NCBI GenBank assembly: GCA_001600455.1
Contig: BCKC01000003.1
Span: forward strand, 2,766,315 to 2,830,314
Origin: Endocalyx cinctus
Lineage: Eukaryota > Ascomycota > Sordariomycetes > Amphisphaeriales > Apiosporaceae
Length of the DNA stretch: 64,000 bases
Direction of reading: 5' to 3'
Part shown: piece by piece, positions 56,984-64,000 of the stretch
Layout of the letters: every line of letters starts with the position of its first letter
How positions within the stretch are numbered: position 1 is the first letter of the stretch
The notes under the pieces: generated by a model
The model's input: only the letters and a program-made list of their open reading frames with translations
Databases searched by the model: none
Told to the model about the DNA's origin: nothing
Program-made: the position numbers and the translations under genes

Positions 56984-57685
56984 CTAGTCATATCCCAAGT
57001 ATTTCTCTACCTCCGAATTGCCGTAAAATATTTGTCTAAGTTTCTCATGTCGTTGCTTGTCTTGCTTCACCTTTTTGCGTACTTTCCCTGCGTCTAGCTG
57101 TTGCACCTTTTCCTTCTTATATATTTCTAGATTCTTTGGTACTTCAACTCCTATTCCCAACGTGTCGGCTTTGGCTTTTACCTTGATAGGGTGCTGCATG
57201 CCTTGAGACGAAGCTCCTAATCCCAGTCTCGAATCCGGGTCCCAGCCTTGTGATTGAAGCACGTTCAGACCCATCCTTGAGCGATCCAAAGCCGACGGCG
57301 GGTGTGAGTGAGTCATGCAGACTTGGTGAGCTATTGATGCCTCGTGTGGGCGGCGTATTATTGTTTTATCTGCTTCGACAGCCTCGCCGTTTTCATTCAT
57401 CGGCAGACTGCAAACTTCACAGATCTGCGCAGCGTCATCCGTGGTAGTTGTCGCTTTGTCTTGTTTGGATTCCCGGGGCAATACTATACTGAGATATAGA
57501 TCGGATACAGACGAAGAATCTGTTTTTGACGTCGTCTTAGTTGTGGCATCCAGTGTCTCCGAAGAAGCAGGAACGAAAGCTATTGGTTTTCGTTTTAGCC
57601 CGGACCCAAATGGTCGTTTATACTGAAGAGGAATATCGTCGTCGTTATAATTATCAACATCATCATTCCGATAATTAAATGACAT
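56984..57685 (-). CDS. G-patch domain protein
   Basis: Single exon, 233 residues from MSFNYRNDDVDNYNDDD. The frame extends further upstream (to 57754), but this Met begins the conserved-looking acidic N-terminus. The G-patch is clear: MGLNVLQSQGWDPDSRLGLG followed by HPIKVKAKADTLGIG. G-patch proteins typically recruit and activate DEAH helicases such as Prp43 in splicing or ribosome assembly. Two Cys pairs before the domain (CEVCSLPMNENG, HQVC) could bind zinc. A lysine-rich helix follows (VRKKVKQDKQRHEKLRQIFY), ending in EVEKYLGYD. The specific partner is not shown by the sequence. Confidence 0.85.
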   Translation of the reverse strand: MSFNYRNDDVDNYNDDDIPLQYKRPFGSGLKRKPIAFVPASSETLDATTKTTSKTDSSSVSDLYLSIVLPRESKQDKATTTTDDAAQICEVCSLPMNENGEAVEADKTIIRRPHEASIAHQVCMTHSHPPSALDRSRMGLNVLQSQGWDPDSRLGLGASSQGMQHPIKVKAKADTLGIGVEVPKNLEIYKKEKVQQLDAGKVRKKVKQDKQRHEKLRQIFYGNSEVEKYLGYD

Positions 57686-58151
57686 ATTAGAAGAGGTAAA
57701 AAATGAATGATTTCTTTTTCTCTCGTTTAGAAGATAATTTAATACATCTATCACCGAGTAGTTGACGACTTGAAAAGGTTGTCTTTAAATAGCAGATACA
57801 AGTAGACTACAGAGTAATTAGTAGGTGCTTAAGCCCGCCAATAGATCCGCGCCTTGAAACTCCCTGGGGCCATGTCTATGATTACATAAGTAAGTTTCAG
57901 CTTGTAGCTTCGACAATTTTCTAGCTTCGTACGTGTAATTAGTAAATGCTGGCCATTAGCTCTTTAACATCTGCTTTACTATATTGAAATCGAATTCACC
58001 TACTTCATAAACTCGCACACTCGCAACTTTGAAGTCAACACGAAAACTCAATCATTTTCATCTTTACTGGTCTGGGTTTCGAAAATACAAAGATGTATTA
58101 ATACTACATATATAAATATATAAATATACTTCATTTACCTAGGAAACAATT
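57686..58151. other. Divergent promoter spacer
   Basis: Between the starts of the G-patch gene (-) and the SDR gene (+). Contains TATATAAATATATAAATATA at 58108-58130, a likely AT-rich core promoter for the SDR gene. Nothing else. Confidence 0.5.
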
Positions 58152-59435
58152 ATGCCTATTCCATTTATAGTCTACACCTATCAGAACGGTCTCCCAGAAT
58201 GGGTACCGGAATGGGTAACAGACCCGTGGATAATAATACCCGTAATAGCCGTCGCCGTCGCGTCTGTTTGGTTGAAGAGATACTTCAATGGATTCCTTAA
58301 CCCGGCCGAGAGAAAAATGCATGGTCGAGTTGTCATGATTACCGGAGGCACATCAGGTATAGGAGCCGTCGTGACAAAAGAACTAGCTGCGAGAGGCGCC
58401 CAGATCATTCTTCTCACCCGCCTACCGCCGTCAAATCCCTTCCTAGCCGAATATATCGGACAGTTACGCGAGCAGACCAATAACAATATGATCTACGCCG
58501 AACAAGTAGATCTCAGCTCCCTGCACAGTATTCGCCTGTTCGCGACGAAATGGATCGATAATGCGCCGCCCAGACGACTCGATATGATGATTTTGTGTGC
58601 TTCGACATTTACACCGTCTGGTGGTAAGCGAACCGAGACCGAAGAAGGGATTGAGGAAACATGGATGGTCAATTATCTCTCCAACTTTCACCTCCTCGGC
58701 ATCCTCAGTCCGGCTCTCCGGGCCCAGCCGTTCGATCGTGACGTTCGAATCATCCTACCTGTATGCTCGACCTACATAGCATCTCCATCCCTCAAAGAAG
58801 CGCTGGGAAAGAAAGATTGGTCGCCTTCCAAAGCGTACGCGCGGAGTAAGCTGGCCATTATGGTGTTCGGACAGGCTTTCCAGAAGCATTTAGACGCATA
58901 CAAGAGACCCGATCAGTTTCCTATGAATTGTCGCGTAATCTTCGCGGATCCAGGATACTCGCGCACTCCTGGCATGCTAAGGTGGCTCACAGGAGGGTCG
59001 ATGTGGGGTCTCTTGATATACGCTGTCACCTATTTTCTCCCCTGGTTCTTTCTCAAGAGTGCGACGATGGGTGCACAATCGATATTATTTGCGGCCATGC
59101 ACGGTGACCTAGCTCATCAGCCGGGCGGAAAGCTCATCAAGGAATGTCAGGAGGTCGACTTTGCGCGCATGGAGGTCAAGGACGAGACGGTTGCCAAAGA
59201 ACTCTGGGAGGCGAGCGATAAGCTGATCGAGAAGACGGAGAAGGAGCAAGCCGCCCTGCGGCTTGTCGAAAAGAAAAACCAGGAGGTCATGGAAAAACAG
59301 AAGAAGAAAGCCGACGAAGCCGAAGAGATCGAGGCTCTCGCGAACGCTATCAAGAAAGGAAAGGAAAAGGAAAAGGAGACGGAAAAGAAACCGTCTAGGC
59401 GACAGCGAAAGAAAGCTAACGCCGGTAATTCATGA
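58152..59435 (+). CDS. Short-chain dehydrogenase, ENV9-like, membrane anchored
   Basis: Single exon, 427 residues. An N-terminal membrane segment (DPWIIIPVIAVAVASVWL) precedes a Rossmann domain: NADP(H)-binding TGGTSGIG (about residue 64), active-site Ser region (LPVCSTYIASPS) and catalytic YARSK (YxxxK). A second hydrophobic segment (MWGLLIYAVTYFLPWFFL) follows, then a charged coiled coil (about 340-427) very rich in Lys/Glu and ending in a Lys/Arg tail. The order matches yeast ENV9/YOR246C-type oxidoreductases on lipid droplets and linked to vacuole morphology; the substrate is not known from sequence. All catalytic residues are present, so it should be active. Confidence 0.85.
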   Translation: MPIPFIVYTYQNGLPEWVPEWVTDPWIIIPVIAVAVASVWLKRYFNGFLNPAERKMHGRVVMITGGTSGIGAVVTKELAARGAQIILLTRLPPSNPFLAEYIGQLREQTNNNMIYAEQVDLSSLHSIRLFATKWIDNAPPRRLDMMILCASTFTPSGGKRTETEEGIEETWMVNYLSNFHLLGILSPALRAQPFDRDVRIILPVCSTYIASPSLKEALGKKDWSPSKAYARSKLAIMVFGQAFQKHLDAYKRPDQFPMNCRVIFADPGYSRTPGMLRWLTGGSMWGLLIYAVTYFLPWFFLKSATMGAQSILFAAMHGDLAHQPGGKLIKECQEVDFARMEVKDETVAKELWEASDKLIEKTEKEQAALRLVEKKNQEVMEKQKKKADEAEEIEALANAIKKGKEKEKETEKKPSRRQRKKANAGNS

Positions 59436-60143
59436 GTGCAGCGCGATATACACGTGCGCTGTATTTCGGATTACACTTTCAGGCCACACATATTTTGGTA
59501 CCCATAGATATTTTAGAGTTTCACATATTCAGGAGAATTGCTTGCTAGGAACGGGCATACGCTCCATACAAAAATTTAGCTATATATAATAAAACACCTT
59601 GAGTCTAGAAAGCTAGATTGTTTTCATTAATTTCCTCTCTATTCCTTTTCAGGGAATTTGTCTATTGTCTTGATATGCTATCAAAAGTCCTAACCTAGAA
59701 GCTATCTTTTTTTTTTTTTCTTTTTTCCTTCTTTCTTCAGAGGTATGATGACAGGACAAGCAAGGATAGTTGGCAGGCTGCGTAGCTCTAGCTCTGACTG
59801 TGGAGTGTGGTGAGTGGATGGAGGGGTCGCATGGAAATAACCTTACCTAGTAAAAGAGCCTCGGGTCGGATATTCAGTATTGTATCAACGGATAAGTTTC
59901 TATCTGCCGGACACCTCCGCCATTTCACTAGATCCCTAGTATTTTCTCAACTTGACAATAAACGAAACACGGCCATATATCTAGTTTTCGGGGACCTAGA
60001 TAATAAAAGAAATCATAACAAAAGGGATCCGATAACCCGCTCTTGCATCTCGTTATAGAAACCGGATACGGACGAGAACAGTAACAATCGAGACCAGCCC
60101 CGTCTCATTACCACAAAACGGCAGGCGGGCCATCTCCAGAAAG

Positions 60144-60168
60144 CCAATCGCCGCACTCTGGTATATAA
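60144..60168 (+). promoter_or_regulatory. CCAAT box and TATA-like box
   Basis: CCAAT at 60144-60148 and TATATAA at 60162-60168, about 160 bp upstream of the 60329 start. The spacing is plausible for a core promoter with a ~130-bp leader. This is consensus matching only. Confidence 0.35.
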
Positions 60169-60307
60169 GAAGAGTGGAATCATATATACACTATTTGCAA
60201 TATCCATATCTGGCTATTAGTTATTCACGGATCTCGCCGAACAACACAATCCTTTTTCTCCGGACCACCTCCGTACACCTTCCCCAAGAAACCAAGGGGA
60301 AGAAATA

Positions 60308-60327
60308 GAAAGAAAGAAAGAAAGAAA
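60308..60327. repeat. AAAG tetranucleotide repeat
   Basis: Five GAAA/AAAG units directly before the ATG at 60329, in the presumed 5' leader. Confidence 0.9.
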
Positions 60328-60328
60328 T

Positions 60329-60586
60329 ATGTTTCAACGGAAATCGCCAACTTCAGTACCCGGCAGAGCAGTCTTCGCAGCCACGAGGTCGGCTGCGCCG
60401 CCAAGGCCGGCGGTTCAAGATGCCTCCAGTCTGCATCCGGTCTTTTTTACGGGACGGCTGCAGAGGTCTTGGGCACCCGGCGGTAGTGGCGGTGCTGGTT
60501 CGGCCGTCGCTAGTCCAGTCGCTCTAGGTTATGTTTACCACGAGAACAAGCGGAGAGCGGACGGGACGATTCCTTCTTTGTTATAG
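60329..60586 (+). CDS. Small uncharacterised protein (85 aa)
   Basis: Not recognised. The first ~30 residues are Arg/Ala/Ser/Pro-rich without acids (RKSPTSVPGRAVFAATRSAA), which could be a mitochondrial presequence. A Gly/Ala/Ser stretch (APGGSGGAGSAVASPVALGY) and HENKRRADGTIPSLL follow. GC content is higher than in the flanking DNA, the ATG has purine-rich context, and a TATA-like box lies upstream, all favouring a real gene. Against this, it is short, has no intron and resembles no family I know. Confidence 0.45.
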   Translation: MFQRKSPTSVPGRAVFAATRSAAPPRPAVQDASSLHPVFFTGRLQRSWAPGGSGGAGSAVASPVALGYVYHENKRRADGTIPSLL

Positions 60587-61245
60587 ACAGTTCTGTGTAC
60601 TCTTCTCTTTTTACATAAAACGAAAGTCTTTCGGCAGTCTTAATCCGGGCTGGACGGGAGAGACAAATTACGGATTTATCTGAGAGATGTGGGTATTACC
60701 ACTACTTACTGGCTAATTGCCTCTCAAATATTGACTGGCGAGAAGGTTTTGATGGGATTACGCATGGTGGCAGTGAACTCTGTAACTTAATAAAAAAACG
60801 GAGCTTGGTCAAAAGAATTATACTTGAAGGATACTTAATGGGATTGTTATTTACACAAATTGTTACAGTAAAGCTTCGATATACCCACTTCGATCCCACT
60901 TTGGGAGTGATACCGAACATTGACAAATGAAAAAGGTGTCAGAATCGTAGTCCCCGATTGCTCTGTTTTATGAATTCCCTGGTATCCTATTCAAATGCAG
61001 CCCCTGATACCAGCCCGACACTCCGATGAAAACATCTCGATTTTAAGAAAAAAAGCCGTAGTGTTACCGCCGTGCAAAGGTGGCTTTTTTACGTTTCTCG
61101 GGAAACAAAGCTCCTTTGCTTTTTTTTTTTTTTTTTTAACGGAAAGCAAGTAAAGAATAAAAGAAATTCTCGCTATGGGGAAAGAGCGTCAAACTATATC
61201 GAACACTTCCATAGGCTTCTTCCTCTTTGTCGTTTCTGCGAAGAA
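60587..61245. other. Convergent 3' spacer
   Basis: Between the small ORF (+) and the R-SNARE gene (-). T run at 61120-61137. No supported gene. Confidence 0.5.
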
Positions 61246-62055
61246 TTAGCCGGTCGAGTTCTTGACCGCGATCACGATGGCGAGGACGATCAGCACGAGC
61301 ACGACGACGAGCAAAGCCATCAGCTTGACGTTCTTCCACCACATCTGCCTCTTGAGGCCGCGGCTGCGGACGCGGAACTCGCGGGCGCTGCCGCCGAGGC
61401 GGTCGGTCTTGTCGACGAGGAGGTCGATGCGCTCGCCGCGCTCGAGCAGGCCCTCGATGTTGCGGGTCATGATCCCGCGGACGTCGTCCATCTCGCGCTG
61501 GACGTTGGTGATGGCGTCGTCGCGGCCGCCGCTCGTGGTGCCGAACTCGACCATCAGCCGCCTCAGCTCGGCGTTGAAGGACGCGGCCCCGTAGTTGGGC
61601 ATGTCGGCGAAGTCGTTCGACCCGGCCGGGTACTCGCCCAGGAACCGCTTCCGGATCTCGAACAGGTACCCGAACGGTACCCGCCGCCCCAGCGACGAGT
61701 CCGCGATCACGAGGAAGGTCAACCCGCCGGCCGAGGTATCGCCGCCGTGCGCCGACGGCGCCTCCGACATGTAGTGGATGTGGTGCGACCCGTGCGTGTA
61801 CGTCAGCTTTTGCGGCGTGTCATGGCTGATCTTGGGGAGGATGAGGGAGGCGAGGGAGGAGGTTTGCGAGGTGGCGGAGGTGGTACATTCGGCTAGGATG
61901 GTCGTGTTGTGCGCTATGCACGAGCTGTCAATCAACTACGTCAATAAAATGTAAATTGCTTAAAAAAGAAAGATGCAAATACTTAGATACTTCAAGCAGG
62001 CAAGGTCAGTAACATACTATAGTAAAGGAGTCTGGGGTGTCGAAGACGACGCCAT
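61246..62055 (-). CDS. R-SNARE, VAMP7/NYV1-like (longin plus synaptobrevin)
   Basis: Model complement(join(61246..61924,62018..62055)), 238 residues. It drives membrane fusion in the endosomal/vacuolar pathway. The N-terminal longin domain begins LLYSCIAHNTTILAECT; the acceptor GACAG at 61925 was chosen over a nearer GTAG because only it gives this conserved start in frame. The middle (LTFLVIADSSLGRRVPFGYL, then FEIRKRFLGEY) completes the longin fold. The SNARE motif follows: NVQREMDDVRGIMTRNIEGL, with the zero-layer Arg in the usual place, then ERGERIDLLVDKTDRL. It ends with the basic WWKNVK and a C-terminal membrane anchor (LMALLVVVLVLIVLAIVIAV). The gene is much GC-richer than its surroundings, so several antisense ORFs are shadows. 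Confidence 0.92.
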
Positions 62056-62614
62056 GATTATTTTCTTGTTTTCTCAAACAGTATACCGAGGGTTATTTGT
62101 TTCGTACTTTTGAATGTTTCGGTGGTAATAGTTGAATTAGGGAAATTGATGGTTTCTTTTCGGCAGTCAAGGAAAATAATGACAGTAGATAGAAATGAAT
62201 CAAGATGACGGCCGTGTCAATCATGTTTTTATTGGTTTATGCGCTATACTGTAATGCTGTAACATAATACATAATACACTACCAATACCCGTAGACGTTA
62301 CTACAGCAGGTAATTCTAGCGTAATCAATGTATATCCACTGCTATAACTTATTAATAGTGCAGTGCAACCCAAACCCTTGGCTGCCTTGGGTCTTGACGC
62401 CATTGAAGCTCCAACATCCTTGCGCCACCAATCCACAATTGCGGATCATGATAAAGAATCGATAAGGTAAAAAATCTCTTAATATCTTTTTTTTTTTTTT
62501 TTTTTTTAATGACTTCAAAATTATCAACGACGATTCATAATGATCTGTATATCGGACATGCGCATGTACACGTGGGATTACTAGAGATGACTATAACTTC
62601 TTTATTCCTCTGCC
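62056..62614. other. Divergent promoter spacer
   Basis: About 560 bp shared upstream of the R-SNARE (-) and SUV3-like helicase (+) genes. T run at 62487-62507. No gene. Confidence 0.5.
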
Positions 62615-64000
62615 ATGCAGTCCCTTGTAAGAAATATTATACCGGCTAGTTCAAGAAGTGTATACCACCAAATATGTATGCGTCAACATGCCCAGCATGC
62701 TTTTTTTACCACCGCCGCCATCCTACGAAGACGCGCCTCCAAATCTAGACCTAAACGTAAACCTCGCTCTAAATATGAGGATAATTATATTTTGGTCCCA
62801 AATAATATAACAAAATCTAGCGCATCCAAAACTTATAGTGCCTTTCGAAAACTTATACTTCAACACTACCATACGATAATGACGGGATACAAGAATTGGA
62901 ATCATCACAAAGAGGAATATCAAGCTTTTGGGATTGATACCCTTCTTGATTATGAGCGAGAAGTAAAACTTTTTGAGATATCGTTGGAAAGGGCCTGTGA
63001 ACTTGCTGACAGCGAGAATGCCGTCTCAAAATCCGACAACCCCCTTTTCTTCTCCATGCGCAATGCCTTTCTCGAGTCGGACATCCCTGGCCTTCAGAGC
63101 GAGCTGTACTTTGCTTTCCAGAACTTTCTCATGCGTTCAAAGTTTCCCAAGAACATTGCCGCCACTCATAGGAAGATAGCTGATTTCAGATATCCGCACG
63201 AATGGTTCCCCGCCACGAGAACTCTCCAGCGAACCATATACCTACATGTTGGCCCCACCAACTCAGGGAAAACGTATAATGCCTTAAAGGCGCTGGAAGA
63301 AGCTAGGACGGGTATATATGCCGGCCCACTACGTTTACTGGCACATGAAATATACACTCGGTTCGAGGCCAAGGATAAACCGTGTGCTCTCATTACAGGG
63401 GAACAACAGATTATCCCTGAAAATAAGAATAGCTATTTCATAAGCTGCACGGTTGAAATGACGCCCCTTAACTCTCCCGTAGATGTGGCCGTAATCGATG
63501 AAATTCAGATGATCGGAGATAAGGAGAGAGGTTGGGCCTGGACTCAGGCATTTCTTGGTGTTCAAGCTAAGGAAGTTCATTTATGTGGAGAAGAACGTGC
63601 GGTCGACCTGATTCAATCTCTTTGTGCTACTATCGGTGACAAATGCGTCGTTCGTCGATACGAGCGTCTGAATCCGTTGGAAATTTCACCTAACAGTATG
63701 AATGGTCAATACCAAAATCTCGAGAAGGGTGATGCTGTCGTGAGCTTTTCTCGCTTGGCTATCCACTCGATGAAGAACTCTATCGAGGAAGCGACTGGAA
63801 GACGCTGTGCAATTATCTACGGCGCACTGCCACCGGAGACTCGAGCACAGCAAGCCGCGCTATTCAATGACCCCGATAACGAGTATGACTTCCTCGTCGC
63901 TAGTGATGCTATCGGCATGGGTCTTAATCTAGAGATCAAGCGTGTCATTTTCGAGTCTTCCTTCAAGCGAATAGGCCCAACTGCCCGTCAGCTCAGCGTA
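62615..64000 (+). CDS. suv3: SUV3-like mitochondrial ATP-dependent RNA helicase, 5' part
   Basis: Runs off the right edge; the frame is open for all 462 codons from ATG 62615. SUV3 is the helicase of the mitochondrial RNA degradosome, working with the RNase DSS1. The N-terminus is basic (MQSLVRNIIPASSRSVYHQI) and Arg/Lys-rich to about residue 60, consistent with matrix import. After a family-specific domain (SDIPGLQSELYFAFQNFLMR), the helicase core starts at YLHVGPTNSGKTYNAL (Walker A). Then AGPLRLLAHEIYTRFE, TGEQQ, TVEMTP, VAVIDEIQMIGDKERGWAWT (motif II as DEIQ) and LCGEERAVDLIQSL. In the second RecA domain CAIIYGALPPETRAQQAALF and FLVASDAIGMGLNLEIKRVI are present. No intron is seen in this part. 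Confidence 0.95.
   Translation, partial: MQSLVRNIIPASSRSVYHQICMRQHAQHAFFTTAAILRRRASKSRPKRKPRSKYEDNYILVPNNITKSSASKTYSAFRKLILQHYHTIMTGYKNWNHHKEEYQAFGIDTLLDYEREVKLFEISLERACELADSENAVSKSDNPLFFSMRNAFLESDIPGLQSELYFAFQNFLMRSKFPKNIAATHRKIADFRYPHEWFPATRTLQRTIYLHVGPTNSGKTYNALKALEEARTGIYAGPLRLLAHEIYTRFEAKDKPCALITGEQQIIPENKNSYFISCTVEMTPLNSPVDVAVIDEIQMIGDKERGWAWTQAFLGVQAKEVHLCGEERAVDLIQSLCATIGDKCVVRRYERLNPLEISPNSMNGQYQNLEKGDAVVSFSRLAIHSMKNSIEEATGRRCAIIYGALPPETRAQQAALFNDPDNEYDFLVASDAIGMGLNLEIKRVIFESSFKRIGPTARQLSV

Larger units (their letters stand above)
59436..60328. other. Spacer upstream of the small ORF
   Basis: Holds the SDR 3' end, a T run at 59709-59719, CCAAT and TATA-like boxes near 60144-60168 (separate entry) and an AAAG tetranucleotide run just before the 60329 ATG. 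Confidence 0.5.

Noticed and set aside
61921..61940. Acceptor GTAG just upstream of 61935 for the R-SNARE second exon
   Set aside because: It gives a stop codon in phase with exon 1; the GACAG acceptor restores the conserved YSCIAH start.

Overview
The window is nuclear DNA of a filamentous ascomycete. The genes have short introns (mostly 50-450 bp) with GTNNGT-like donors and CTAAC/CTGAC-type branch sites, and sit in AT-rich spacers full of poly-A/poly-T runs. It carries a fungal DCL1-type Dicer, a TAH18-type reductase, and an arginine-specific carbamoyl-phosphate synthase small subunit preceded by the fungal arginine attenuator peptide. The class is most likely Sordariomycetes; anything finer is a guess. 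Runs of N (113 at 51982-52094, plus single N near 9440 and 44730) mark it as a draft assembly.

Layout. 1-2195: 3' part of a Dicer-like gene (+). 2546-3800: GNAT acetyltransferase (-). 4994-7746: 878-aa basic/Ser-rich protein of unknown function (-). 11187-12981: unknown protein with a possible internal stop (+). 13803-14710: ubiquitin C-terminal hydrolase (-). 15617-18468: TAH18-like diflavin reductase (-). 21908-23426: two-RRM protein (+). 24660-24745: intron-containing tRNA-Gln(CUG) (-). 25755-27147: ArfGAP (+). 28491-29668: ETF-beta (+). 31283-31826 and 31891-33468: arginine attenuator peptide uORF and carbamoyl-phosphate synthase small subunit (+). 34521-36461: SAP/Acinus-like protein (-). 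38075-39719: unknown protein (+). 40308-42721: TYW1 (+). 43360-44476: TOM20, apparently frameshifted (-). 47893-48510: small membrane protein (-). 49978-52194: mitochondrial-type DEAD-box helicase (+). 53354-55832: SEC1 (-). 56984-57685: G-patch protein (-). 58152-59435: ENV9-like SDR (+). 60329-60586: small ORF with promoter-like sequence (+). 61246-62055: R-SNARE (-). 62615 to the end: SUV3-like mitochondrial helicase (+), cut by the window edge.

These are mostly conserved housekeeping genes. Several serve mitochondria (arginine synthesis, ETF, protein import, two RNA helicases) or membrane traffic (ArfGAP, SEC1, R-SNARE), but nothing indicates a biosynthetic cluster, and I found no transposon gene, CRISPR array or virus-like gene. 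The most interesting items are the attenuator peptide split by two introns around a 13-nt exon, which makes arginine control depend on splicing; two genes with broken or suspicious frames (TOM20 and the 11187 gene); a palindromic CCTAGG/GGTACC-rich motif scattered through the spacers; and sharp GC steps inside some genes.

All exon models were spliced by eye from reading frame, splice consensus and remembered family resemblance; no alignment was run.
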